Assembly (NCBI GenBank): GCA_964370005.1
Contig: CAYJGR010000009.1
Span: 1 to 39,383 of the forward strand
DNA from: Heteroruminococcus sp964370005
GTDB taxonomy: Bacteria; Bacillota; Clostridia; Oscillospirales; Ruminococcaceae
Direction: 5' to 3'
Length of the DNA: 39,383 bases
Part shown: piece after piece, positions 31,805 to 39,350 of the stretch
Position numbering within the stretch: the stretch's first letter is position 1
Layout: every line of letters starts with the position of its first letter
Program-made: the position numbers and the translations under genes
The notes under the pieces: generated by a model
What the model was told of the DNA's origin: nothing
The model's input: the letters and a program-made list of their open reading frames with translations, nothing else
Database searches by the model: none

Positions 31805-31880
31805 GGTCCGAGTGACAAGATTTGAACTTGCGGCCTCTACCACCCCAAGGTAGCGCGCTACCAATCTGCGCCACACCCGG
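31804..31880 (-). tRNA. tRNA-Pro (anticodon GGG), CCA encoded
   Basis: Cloverleaf read on the minus strand: acceptor CCGGGTG / CACTCGG with discriminator A and encoded CCA, D-arm GCGC...GCGC with TTGGTAG, anticodon stem CTACC / GGTAG with loop TTGGGGT (anticodon GGG at loop bases 3-5, G37), and T-arm with TTCAAAT. The GGG anticodon reads proline codons CCC and CCU. Confidence 0.95.
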
Positions 31881-31919
31881 ACATCTAAAAAAAGGAGTGC
31901 GTCTATTTGACGCTAATAC

Positions 31920-31948
31920 ATGATACCACACACTTGTATAAAATGCAA
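31920..31948 (-). promoter_or_regulatory. Promoter of tRNA-Pro
   Basis: Minus strand: TTGCAT (31943-31948), 17-base spacer, TATCAT (31920-31925), 40 bases before the mature tRNA 5' end. It lies between lysC and the tRNA. Confidence 0.65.
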
Positions 31949-32018
31949 GGCTAAAACACAAAAAAATGCTATTTATTTTTGCACATGCCTGCGTTTTGGA
32001 TATGTGTCCCATGAAGAG

Positions 32019-32042
32019 GGGGAGGGCTTTCATGCCCTCCCC
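32019..32042 (-). terminator. Stem-loop after lysC, possible terminator
   Basis: A 9-bp perfect stem GGGGAGGGC / GCCCTCCCC (32019-32027 with 32034-32042) lies just after the lysC stop. It lacks a good U-tract on the minus strand. Confidence 0.45.
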
Positions 32043-32064
32043 TAAAATTATCACAATATGATTG

Positions 32065-33270
32065 TCAGGGCAAAAATGCCTCATGAATTGCATTTATAGC
32101 CTTTTCCGAGTCATCAAGCTCTATGAGCACCGAAATTTTAATCTCACTGGTTGAGATCATTTGTATGTTGACATTGGCCTCGCTTAGTGCCTCGAACATC
32201 TTAGCGGCCACACCGGGGTTGGACTGCATACCGGCGCCCACCACCGACACCTTGGACACATTGTCATCACAAACCACTTTCTTTGCCCCGAGCGCACTTT
32301 TAAGCTCCTCCAAGGCATCCACAGCGGCCTGCTTATGGGAACGTGACACCGTAAAGGAAATATCCTTTGTATTATCACGGCCTATGGACTGTAGGATTAT
32401 ATCGACGTTTATCTTCTTGGCGGCAAGGTTTGAGAATATCTTAAAGGCGACACCGGGCTGGTCGGGCACCTCCACAATAGATAGTCTTGCAACATCATTA
32501 TCACGAGCAACGCCCCTAATCAGCATCTTTTCCACATCAACAACCTCCTTAATTTTAGTGCCGGGTAGCTCCTCCATGCTGGAGAGCACCTCCATATTTA
32601 CATTGTACTTTTTAGCCATCTCGACCGAGCGATTGTGAAGCACATTCGCACCCAGTGAGGCAAGCTCCAACATTTCGTCATAAGATACTTCATCCATCTT
32701 CTTGGCATTTTTAACAATGCGGGGGTCGGCAGTGTATACGCCGTCAACATCGGTGTATATCTGGCATAAATCGGCCTTCATAGCCGCCGCCAGTGCCACA
32801 GCGCTTGTATCGGAACCGCCACGGCCGAGTGTGGTTATGTCGTCATAACGGTTAAGTCCTTGAAATCCCGCCACAATGCAGATATTACCCTTACCGAGTT
32901 CGCTCTCAAGGCGTTCATGGGCTATGCGGCGTATGCGGGCATTGCTATAATTCGAGTCGGTTTGAAATCCTGCCTGCCAACCTGTGAGAGAACGGGCAGG
33001 GAAACCCAACTTCTCAATAGCCATGGACAAAAGGGCTGTAGATATCTGCTCGCCACTCGACAGCAGCACATCCATTTCACGCTTTGAGGCATTGGGGTTT
33101 AACTCCTCAGCCTTGGCTATAAGTTCATCTGTGTATTTTCCTTGCGCCGATACCACTACAATCACACTGTTACCCTTAGCGTAGGTATCGGTGACAATCT
33201 TGGCCACGTGCATGACCCGTTCGGCATTGGCAACCGAGGTGCCACCGAATTTCTGTACTATTAGGCTCAT
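32065..33270 (-). CDS. lysC: Aspartate kinase
   Basis: 401 residues, size of the single-function lysine-type enzyme. The kinase part has QKFGGTSVANAERV, SGEQISTALLSMAIE, TLGRGGSDTSAVALAAAM, and TDVDGVYTADPRIV. Two ACT domains follow (about 260-330 and 335-401), e.g. VEVPDQPGVAFKIFSNLA and VVGAGMQSNPGVAAKMFEAL, for feedback inhibition. It makes aspartyl phosphate, the first step toward lysine, threonine and methionine. Start ATG after AAGGAGCGAGAGCAA. hom and thrB lie upstream across an intergenic repeat. No lysine riboswitch is visible. Confidence 0.96.
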   Translation of the reverse strand: MSLIVQKFGGTSVANAERVMHVAKIVTDTYAKGNSVIVVVSAQGKYTDELIAKAEELNPNASKREMDVLLSSGEQISTALLSMAIEKLGFPARSLTGWQAGFQTDSNYSNARIRRIAHERLESELGKGNICIVAGFQGLNRYDDITTLGRGGSDTSAVALAAAMKADLCQIYTDVDGVYTADPRIVKNAKKMDEVSYDEMLELASLGANVLHNRSVEMAKKYNVNMEVLSSMEELPGTKIKEVVDVEKMLIRGVARDNDVARLSIVEVPDQPGVAFKIFSNLAAKKINVDIILQSIGRDNTKDISFTVSRSHKQAAVDALEELKSALGAKKVVCDDNVSKVSVVGAGMQSNPGVAAKMFEALSEANVNIQMISTSEIKISVLIELDDSEKAINAIHEAFLP

Positions 33271-33350
33271 TTGCTCTCGCTCCTTTGCTTGTGCTCTTAT
33301 ATATTATATAGTTGCTATACCAATTAATTGACTGTACTCTTATTTTTTGC

Positions 33351-33431
33351 TTAGGTGGTGGCGGGAAAGAGTTGGGCTGATGCCCGTGGTTTGGGCGGGC
33401 TGATGCCCGTCGAGTTCCCGTCGCCGCATAA
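33351..33431 (-). repeat. GC-rich hairpin repeat, copy 2
   Basis: Read in reverse complement, it begins TATGCGGCGACGG, contains two GGGCATCAGCCC hairpins (33374-33385 and 33396-33409), and ends GCCACCACCTAA. The ends match the copy at 37689-37800. It separates thrB from lysC. Confidence 0.85.
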
Positions 33432-33465
33432 GCGGAAAAGAAGGGTACACGGTATAACCTTGTGC

Positions 33466-34359
33466 CTATATCTCCTCAAGTATCGTGCCGTCATTATCGG
33501 CCTGCAAGGTGAAAAGGCTCCACTGCTCAAATCCGTAGCCGTTTAGTACCTGTCGCAATTTGCTCTCAAACTCCACATTATCAGCGGGGATAATAGCCAT
33601 GAGGGTTGAGCCCGCACCGCTGATATATGCACCGTAGGCACCAAGCACATAACAACTCTCAATCACCGCCGTGCCACCCTCTATAAGTGACAAACGATAT
33701 GGTTGGTGAAGCTTATCCTGTGTGGCTATACGCAAATTCTTGTAGTTGCCACCCGCCAAAGATGCCGCCATCAGTGCCGCCCTCGAAAGGTTGAACACCC
33801 CATGTTTATGCGTTATCTCTTTTGGTAGTGCCTGTCTTGCATGTGAGGTTTTAAGCTCGAAGTTTGGGATTATTGCCACAAAACGCAAATCCTGTCCGAT
33901 ATCTTGCTTTACATACCACACCTTTTTATTGTCAAGCACGGCCGTGACCTGTCCGCCGAGTAGTGCGGGGGTGGAGTTGTCGGGATGCCCCTCCATGACA
34001 GCGGCTATGTCTATAAGCTCATCCCTGCTCAATGGGTTGCCCATAAAGTGGTTAGCCCCGAGAAGTCCCGCTACAACACAGGCCGAACTGCTCCCGAGTC
34101 CTCTGGCCATGGGAATACTGCTCTCCTGCTCGATATACAGTCCCGACAGGGGTTTGTCACATAAATCATACAAATACTTTGCCGTTTTATATATGAGGTT
34201 ACTCTCGCCGGTGGGCACGGGTACATTATCAAGGGATTTTATCCTCACACCGTCACACAGCTCCATATTTACATGGTTGTACATCGACACCGCCAACCCC
34301 AATGAATCGAATCCCGCCCCCATATTTGCGCTGGTGGCGGGAATGCGCATTCGTATCAT
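33466..34359 (-). CDS. thrB: Homoserine kinase
   Basis: 297 residues, GHMP kinase fold. N-terminal RIPATSANMGAGFDSLGLAV, the phosphate loop SIPMARGLGSSSACVVAG, and the C-terminal motif AYISGAGSTLMAI. It phosphorylates homoserine, leading to threonine. ATG overlaps the stop of hom as ATGA, so the two are coupled, with AGGTGG seven bases upstream. Threonine synthase is not in the window. Confidence 0.95.
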   Translation of the reverse strand: MIRMRIPATSANMGAGFDSLGLAVSMYNHVNMELCDGVRIKSLDNVPVPTGESNLIYKTAKYLYDLCDKPLSGLYIEQESSIPMARGLGSSSACVVAGLLGANHFMGNPLSRDELIDIAAVMEGHPDNSTPALLGGQVTAVLDNKKVWYVKQDIGQDLRFVAIIPNFELKTSHARQALPKEITHKHGVFNLSRAALMAASLAGGNYKNLRIATQDKLHQPYRLSLIEGGTAVIESCYVLGAYGAYISGAGSTLMAIIPADNVEFESKLRQVLNGYGFEQWSLFTLQADNDGTILEEI

Positions 34360-35591
34360 AAGTCGGCCACCTCAAGGCAGGCCAAGACCTTTATGCCCTT
34401 CTCCTCAAGGCGGGATATTTTCTCATCCCGTTCGGTGATGCTCATAACAGGCAAAATGCAGGCAAATTCATCCGAGGGAGCACCGGCTCGGGCCAGTGTT
34501 TTTGCCGCACCAAACATCGCACCAACTGCCGCCGCAGGGTCTTTGCCTTGTACACGTAGGTAAGAGGCAGTTTGTTTGTGTCCGCCATCGGCAACATTCT
34601 TGCCGTCGCTGTCCTGCCAGCACAGAGTGCCAATTGTACCATCGGCCTTTATGACATCTATAATGTCGGCTACAACAGCTGAGGCGGTGGGCAATTTGCC
34701 CGCACCTTTGCCATAAAATACTACGTCGCCTGTGGCATCGCCACGCACCAATATGCCGTTGAACACATCATCCACACCGGCCAGTTGGCTATCGCCGGGG
34801 ATAAAGCAGGGGGCTACCCCGATTTGCACCTTGCCATCTTCACACAATGAAGTATGACCGATAAGCTTTATAACACCACCCCAATCCGAGGCGTACTGTA
34901 CATCTTCTTTTGTGATGGACGTTATACCCACAGTCGAGACATTATCGGGGTAAACATGCTTACCAAATGCGAGTGAGGCCAAGATACAGATTTTACGGCA
35001 GGCATCAGTTCCCTCGACATCGGCGGCGGGGTTGCTCTCGGCATAACCCAGCTCCTTTGCAAGTTTTAAGGCATCTTCAAAGCTACTACCCTCACGTATC
35101 ATCTTTGTGAGGATAAAATTGGTTGTACCGTTAAGTATACCTGCAATCTCGGTTATCTCATTTGCACCTAAACACTGGTGCAGAGGTCTTATGATGGGAA
35201 TACCGCCGCCAACACTGGCTTCGAAAAGGAAGTTTTGGCCGTGTTTTGCTGCAATGTCAAGAAGTTCGGCACCTTTGGCCGCTACCAGCTCTTTGTTTGA
35301 GGTTACGACCGACTTGCCGGCCTCAAGACTGGCTTTTACATATTCGTAGGCAGGTTTTAGACCACCCATGACCTCGACCACCACCGATACCTCGGGATCA
35401 CTTAGGATTTTATCAAAATCTTTTGTGAACTTATCACAGTAAGAAAGCTCGGGGAACTCCCTAAGATCAAGGATATGTTTTACCGATATGGTAGCACCCA
35501 CCTTGCGGGCAAGCGACTGCTCATTTTTTTCCAGTACCTCTACAACACCTGATCCCACAACTCCATGACCTAAAATTGCAACTTGAAACAC
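34356..35591 (-). CDS. hom: Homoserine dehydrogenase
   Basis: 411 residues, GTG start ten bases after AGGAGG. The NADP-binding motif is LGHGVVGSGVVEVL, followed by ASVGGGIPIIRPL, GILNGTTNFILTKM, and AESNPAADVEGTDACRKICILASLAFG. These catalyse the reduction of aspartate semialdehyde to homoserine. The C-terminal part (about 340-411) has the size of an ACT regulatory domain but lacks the usual DxPGVLA motif; it reads SYLRVQGKDPAAAVGAMFGA. Regulation by threonine may thus be altered. Co-transcribed with thrB. Confidence 0.95.
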   Translation of the reverse strand: MFQVAILGHGVVGSGVVEVLEKNEQSLARKVGATISVKHILDLREFPELSYCDKFTKDFDKILSDPEVSVVVEVMGGLKPAYEYVKASLEAGKSVVTSNKELVAAKGAELLDIAAKHGQNFLFEASVGGGIPIIRPLHQCLGANEITEIAGILNGTTNFILTKMIREGSSFEDALKLAKELGYAESNPAADVEGTDACRKICILASLAFGKHVYPDNVSTVGITSITKEDVQYASDWGGVIKLIGHTSLCEDGKVQIGVAPCFIPGDSQLAGVDDVFNGILVRGDATGDVVFYGKGAGKLPTASAVVADIIDVIKADGTIGTLCWQDSDGKNVADGGHKQTASYLRVQGKDPAAAVGAMFGAAKTLARAGAPSDEFACILPVMSITERDEKISRLEEKGIKVLACLEVADL

Positions 35592-35658
35592 TTTAAATTC
35601 CTCCTGTATATATGTTTGATATCATGTATTACTGCATACAATAGAAATAATGCGTAGC

Positions 35659-35704
35659 ATTATTTATTCGTGCATCTGCGATAGCAGGCACATCTAAATA
35701 ATAA
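35659..35704 (+). repeat. AT-rich dispersed repeat, copy 2
   Basis: 46 bases matching the reverse complement of 2368-2413 with one mismatch. It is preceded by a small palindrome AATAATGCGTAGCATTATT (35646-35664). It lies between hom and the PheB-type gene. Confidence 0.85.
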
Positions 35705-35726
35705 ACACCACAGTCATTAGTCGCCC

Positions 35727-36167
35727 TTACGAGCATGTTATTTTTGCCTCGACTACACCGTCTAATTTTCGCAGAGTCAGCGCCAATTGTTCCCCTGCAT
35801 TTGTCATCATGCTGGCCTTAAAGGATATGGACACATGTGCCACGCCATCACTGGGGATGTTTTGATTGACCGTGAGGATGTTGCAGTTGTGGTGGCAAAG
35901 TTCGGCCATCACAAGCGATAGCACCCCGGGCTTATCCTCCAAAACCGAGATGAGGGTCAACATATCCTCTCTGCTGTTTTGGTCGTAGCTGTGGACATAA
36001 TCCTTGTATTTGTACAGCGCACTGCGGGAGATGCCGGCCATTTTTGCCGCTTGTGACAAATTGGTGACCTTGCCGGCTGCCATAAGCTTTTTGGCCTGCA
36101 CCACCTTGGCAAACACCTCGGGCAGTACCTTTGTATCCACAAGCAATAATGTTTCCTGTTCCCACAT
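35727..36167 (-). CDS. pheB: ACT-domain regulator, PheB/UPF0735 type
   Basis: 146 residues. The N-terminal HTH-like part reads VLPEVFAKVVQAKKLMAAGKVTNLSQAAKMAGISRSALYKYKD. The C-terminal ACT domain (about 70-146) reads LTLISVLEDKPGVLSLVMAELCHHNCNILTVNQNIP and SFKASMM. This fits the UPF0735/PheB family, found beside phenylalanine or aspartate-family genes in Bacillota. ACT domains bind amino acids, so a small amino-acid-responsive regulator is inferred. Start ATG eight bases after GAGGT. It lies 136 bases before hom in the same direction. Confidence 0.88.
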   Translation of the reverse strand: MWEQETLLLVDTKVLPEVFAKVVQAKKLMAAGKVTNLSQAAKMAGISRSALYKYKDYVHSYDQNSREDMLTLISVLEDKPGVLSLVMAELCHHNCNILTVNQNIPSDGVAHVSISFKASMMTNAGEQLALTLRKLDGVVEAKITCS

Positions 36168-36290
36168 AACAATACCTCGAAAATTAGTTGTTAGCGATTA
36201 GATGTTAGAGATTAGTTGAGGGCAAAAATACGACATAAAAACCCTCACGTTTTTCCGTCGTTCAAAAACGGATGTACCGCAAACAAAAAC

Positions 36291-36319
36291 ACTATAACAC
36301 CAAGTGAGTGACACAACAA
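36291..36319 (-). promoter_or_regulatory. Promoter of the pheB-hom-thrB group
   Basis: Minus strand: TTGTTG (36314-36319), 17-base spacer, TATAGT (36291-36296). About 120 bases before the pheB-type start; the leader contains GTTTTTGAACGACGGAAAAAC, an imperfect hairpin. The 295-base divergent region up to 36462 shows nothing else I can name. Confidence 0.6.
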
Positions 36320-36462
36320 CCATTATATCGGCCAAAAAACCGCCCAAAATCTCAATATTCGCCCAATATTTGTTATTATCTACCCGTTTACTTGGATTTT
36401 CGCTTGTTTTGTCGGTCTTTTGGTGGTTTGAGTCATTCTTTTGATTGTGCAGAGGTTTTTTT

Positions 36463-37596
36463 ATGCCATTCATACAAATACCACCCGAAAAACATTTTTT
36501 ACCCACGATTGGAGGGCTTGCCATAAATCCGGAATTGCAAAAAAAATGGCTGTTTTCTTTGGTACGCCTCGGCGCTGTGGTGGGGGTTTGCCTATTTTGT
36601 ATCTACTTTTTGCTCCCTCGCCTTTTGCCGTTTCTCCTTGGCTTTTCGTTGGCTGTGCTCATACATCCCGCCGCCCTTTGGCTCGAGGGGCATTCCCCAT
36701 TGCGCCCTCGTGCCGCCGCACTGGCCGTGACCCTATCAGTATATGTTTTGCTAGGCGGTTTGCTCTGGGCTGTGGGCTCTCTGCTTTTTTTGCAGGGCAC
36801 AGGACTTGTGCGCCGTCTGCCCACCCTATGGGAGGACACCCTTTTGCCCATTTCACAAAATGCCGGCGAACAAATGAGCAATTTTATGAACCGTTTTTCC
36901 CCCGAGATATCCACCCACTTCTCCGACATGACCGACCAAATAAGTCTAATGGTGGCCGAGTCGCTGCGCTCGGTATCAAGTGATGTGCTTATGTGGCTTG
37001 GAAGTCTTGTTTCTCATCTGCCCATATTCACCCTCACGGTTATATTTACCCTCATGATCTCACTGCTCATCTCACTGGACTACAAAAGGGTGATGAGCTT
37101 TGTTATACGTCAGCTCCCACAAAAGGCAGGGCAGGTATTGCTGCGCGGTAGGGTGATTTTGGTCGGCTCGGCTCTGCGTATGCTCAGAGCTTATGCACTG
37201 CTTTCCCTCATAACATGGATAGAAGTGGGGATCGGTCTGCGCCTGCTCGGGGTGCAAAATGCGCTGTTTATCGCCCTGCTTGTGGCTGTGGTGGATTTGC
37301 TCCCTGTGCTGGGCAGTGGTATTGTGCTTGTGAGCTGGGGAGCGGTTATGGTTGCAAGCGGCAATCTTCCCATGGGGGCGGGGCTTTTCCTACTATGGGG
37401 GGTTGTGGGACTTGTGCGCAGTATACTCGAACCAAAAATTGTGGGGGATAACATAGGACTTCACCCCATAATCACCATCACGGCCATGTACTTTGGCCTG
37501 CAAACATTTGGGGTGGTGGGGATGCTGAGTTTGCCCCTTGTCTGCCTTGTTGCCTTGCGCCTACACAAAGAGGGGATACTCAAGGTATATCGCTAA
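36463..37596 (+). CDS. ytvI: YtvI-like AI-2E family membrane protein
   Basis: 377 residues from an ATG eight bases after AGAGG; the frame also has a TTG six codons earlier. About eight hydrophobic helices. The extracellular middle stretch includes WEDTLLPISQNAGEQMSNFMNRF, and the conserved end contains VDLLPVLGSGIVLVSWGAVM, RSILEPKIVGDNIGLHPIITITAMYFGLQTFG. This is the AI-2E/PerM superfamily; its length and pattern fit the sporulation protein YtvI. The transported substrate is unknown. It suggests a possible spore former. Confidence 0.85.
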   Translation: MPFIQIPPEKHFLPTIGGLAINPELQKKWLFSLVRLGAVVGVCLFCIYFLLPRLLPFLLGFSLAVLIHPAALWLEGHSPLRPRAAALAVTLSVYVLLGGLLWAVGSLLFLQGTGLVRRLPTLWEDTLLPISQNAGEQMSNFMNRFSPEISTHFSDMTDQISLMVAESLRSVSSDVLMWLGSLVSHLPIFTLTVIFTLMISLLISLDYKRVMSFVIRQLPQKAGQVLLRGRVILVGSALRMLRAYALLSLITWIEVGIGLRLLGVQNALFIALLVAVVDLLPVLGSGIVLVSWGAVMVASGNLPMGAGLFLLWGVVGLVRSILEPKIVGDNIGLHPIITITAMYFGLQTFGVVGMLSLPLVCLVALRLHKEGILKVYR

Positions 37597-37688
37597 AATC
37601 GACTAAGTAATATATATTGTGTGAGAGAGCGAGGTGGACAGCTGATATCAGGCTGTACAGACTTTCCGGCGAACCCATATTCACCATT

Positions 37689-37800
37689 TATGCGGCGTCG
37701 GTATGGCCACGGGCATCAGCCCGCCTCCCCCCCAAAAACACCCACCCCCACCCCCGCACCTCCGACGGGCCTCAAGCCCGCACCCATACCGCCACCACCT
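37689..37800 (+). repeat. GC-rich hairpin repeat, copy 3
   Basis: It begins TATGCGGCGTCGG and ends GCCACCACCTAA, as in copy 2. Two hairpins, CGGGCATCAGCCCG (37710-37723) and CGGGCCTCAAGCCCG (37766-37780), flank a C-rich tract. An imperfect longer inverted repeat (GGTATGGccaCGGGC at 37700-37714, GCCCGcacCCATACC at 37776-37790) brackets the core. Confidence 0.85.
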
Positions 37801-37821
37801 AAACGGCAAATCTGTGCCCGC

Positions 37822-38550
37822 CTATCTTATGAGCATAGCCACCCCATACAGTAGCGGTTGGTGCAAAAGATACACCGCCAGAGAATGACGACCAATCCAC
37901 CCTAAAATCGGCACACGCACCCGCCGCAAGGGGGAGATGTCCGCTCCACTTGTAAGTAACCTCCCCAAACTTCCCCCCGTCAAAAACAAAAGCCCCCAAG
38001 GCAGAAGAGGGAAGTAATCGCTCGAACGAAAATCGGGGGAGGGGAGCCCCACCACAAAGCCGAGGGGCAGACTATACCACCCCGCAGGGATATCAATGTT
38101 AAGCGGGGTTATGCCCATCCACCCCCGTGGCAGGCCGAAGGTCAAGCCGAACAGAACAAGAAACACAACACCGCCACACAAAGGTGGGATTTTTTTGAGC
38201 ACGGGCGATAAAAGTGCGTATATAAGCATACAACTTCCCAGTAGATGCAGTATGCCGAATACCACCATCTGCTGAGGCGACACCGCCCATGTGATGACAC
38301 TTAGCACCACCCCAAGCCCCAGGGCCTGTGCCCCTCTGCGCAGATTGCTTTTGCTGAGGTTGCAACACACCCCCGAAATGAGGATGAACACCCCGGCAAA
38401 TAGGGGTTGTAGCACCTCGAATATGGGGTGATGGAAAAGCGGGAAATCCCGCCCTGCGATGTACACCCAGTCGTAGGCGGCGTGGTAGGCCACCATAAGC
38501 AGGAGGCAAAGCCCCCGCACCTCGTCGAGAAGTGCTATACGCTTATGCAC
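37822..38550 (-). CDS. HGSNAT-like/DUF1624 membrane acyltransferase
   Basis: 242 residues, GTG start after GGGGGTGAGAAT, with about seven membrane helices. The opening KRIALLDEVRGLCLLLMVAYHAAYDW has the RG and H residues of the heparan-alpha-glucosaminide N-acetyltransferase catalytic domain (formerly DUF1624). FAGVFILISGVCCNLSKSNLRRG follows, and LGWIGRHSLAVYLLHQPLLYG is the conserved end. The bacterial members probably transfer acyl groups to cell-surface sugars; substrate unknown. It is convergent with ytvI across the GC-rich repeat. Confidence 0.88.
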   Translation of the reverse strand: MHKRIALLDEVRGLCLLLMVAYHAAYDWVYIAGRDFPLFHHPIFEVLQPLFAGVFILISGVCCNLSKSNLRRGAQALGLGVVLSVITWAVSPQQMVVFGILHLLGSCMLIYALLSPVLKKIPPLCGGVVFLVLFGLTFGLPRGWMGITPLNIDIPAGWYSLPLGFVVGLPSPDFRSSDYFPLLPWGLLFLTGGSLGRLLTSGADISPLRRVRVPILGWIGRHSLAVYLLHQPLLYGVAMLIR

Positions 38551-38657
38551 ATTCTCACCCCCTTTTTGCTTTTAGGGAGTATTGGCAGTGTAGGGGGGAA
38601 AGATGCATAAGGGGAGTTAGGAATTAGGGGCAAAGGCTTCAAAAATTAACTGACCCA

Positions 38658-38695
38658 ATAAAAAAACAGCAGGGCATAAACACGCCTGCTGTTTT
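38658..38695 (-). terminator. Terminator of the XRE regulator gene
   Basis: Minus strand: AAAACAGCAGG / CCTGCTGTTTT (38685-38695 with 38663-38673), 11-bp stem, followed by TTTTTTATT. The stem begins at the stop codon of the gene. Confidence 0.88.
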
Positions 38696-38921
38696 AATCG
38701 TCTAAAATTTCTTTATATGAAACACTCAACACATTGCTTATAGCCTTTAACTCATCAACATATAAATGCCGCTGTCCAACTTCAATTTTGGCTAAGGCAC
38801 TTCGCGTAACATCACAATTGACAACCTGTAATCTTGCACTCATTTGCTCCTGTGTCAAATTACTACGCACTCGAAGGTGAGCGATTTTTGCCCCCACACG
38901 CTTTTCATATTCACTATTCAT
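38694..38921 (-). CDS. XRE-family HTH transcriptional regulator
   Basis: 75 residues, a single HTH domain: KRVGAKIAHLRVRSNLTQEQMSARLQVVN with the recognition helix CDVTRSALAKIEVGQRHL, then ELKAISNVLSVSYKEILDD. Its operator and target are unknown. It is divergent from a 73-residue gene 111 bases away; an inverted repeat TGCAC-8-GTGCA (38984-39001) lies between them and could be its site. Terminator at the stop codon. Confidence 0.9.
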   Translation of the reverse strand: MNSEYEKRVGAKIAHLRVRSNLTQEQMSARLQVVNCDVTRSALAKIEVGQRHLYVDELKAISNVLSVSYKEILDD

Positions 38922-39032
38922 AAAAATACCTATAAAATATTGTTTTTTATGCTATTGATTGTATTATAAATTCATGTTATTACTGCACTTATATAGGTGC
39001 AATACATATTATTTGAAAGGTGATGTGTAAAC

Positions 39033-39254
39033 ATGCAGGATAATGTAAAAGGTAATAGTGATGTTGAGTATGAAAAAGAAACCGCTTATCAAAGACTTTA
39101 TTACAGAGCCTTTAACGGAATGAGCAAGATATTGGAGGGGCTTCCAAAAGATGACTCCCATCCCGCTGTGGCAAGACTTAAAGCTTTGCAGTTTGAGCTT
39201 GAATATCTATATATAAAGTGGGATTACGATAGCAAAAAGATGAATGATGAATAA
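39033..39254 (+). CDS. Small hypothetical protein, divergent from XRE regulator
   Basis: 73 residues with a clear ribosome binding site (GAAAGGTGATG). It appears to be two amphipathic helices: YEKETAYQRLYYRAFNGMSKILEGL and HPAVARLKALQFELEYLYIKWDYDSKK. I recognise no family. A possible promoter TTGATT-17-TATTAC lies at 38955-38983. The divergent XRE gene suggests a small regulated pair. Terminator follows 4 bases on. Confidence 0.65.
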   Translation: MQDNVKGNSDVEYEKETAYQRLYYRAFNGMSKILEGLPKDDSHPAVARLKALQFELEYLYIKWDYDSKKMNDE

Positions 39255-39257
39255 CAC

Positions 39258-39292
39258 AAGGTCAAGGACAACATACGGTTGCCCTTGACCTT
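39258..39292 (+). terminator. Terminator after the 73-residue gene
   Basis: A 13-bp stem with one mismatch (39258-39270 with 39280-39292). In reverse complement its core CAAGGGCAACCGT...TGTCCTTG resembles the terminator at 1026-1065. Its tail TTCTCTCTTCTCTATC resembles that after 3182-3220. Confidence 0.75.
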
Positions 39293-39309
39293 CTCTCTTC
39301 TCTATCCTC

Positions 39310-39349
39310 AAAAAAATCCCTTTCGCAAAACTGCGAAAGGGATTTTTTT
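39310..39349. terminator. Bidirectional terminator before the right-edge tRNA
   Basis: An 18-bp perfect stem (39310-39327 with 39332-39349) with an AAAC loop and A/T runs on both sides. On the minus strand it follows the tRNA at the edge by one base. Confidence 0.93.
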
Positions 39350-39350
39350 C

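Noticed and set aside
33271..33350. Lysine riboswitch before lysC
   Set aside because: Only about 80 bases remain before the repeat, and none of the L-box conserved stretches are seen.
36198..36524. 108-residue minus-strand frame in the pheB-ytvI spacer
   Set aside because: Low-complexity sequence, no ribosome binding site, and it covers the ytvI start and the pheB promoter.
27169..37800. CRISPR array
   Set aside because: The repeats are singly dispersed, palindromic and lack regular spacers; no cas gene is present.
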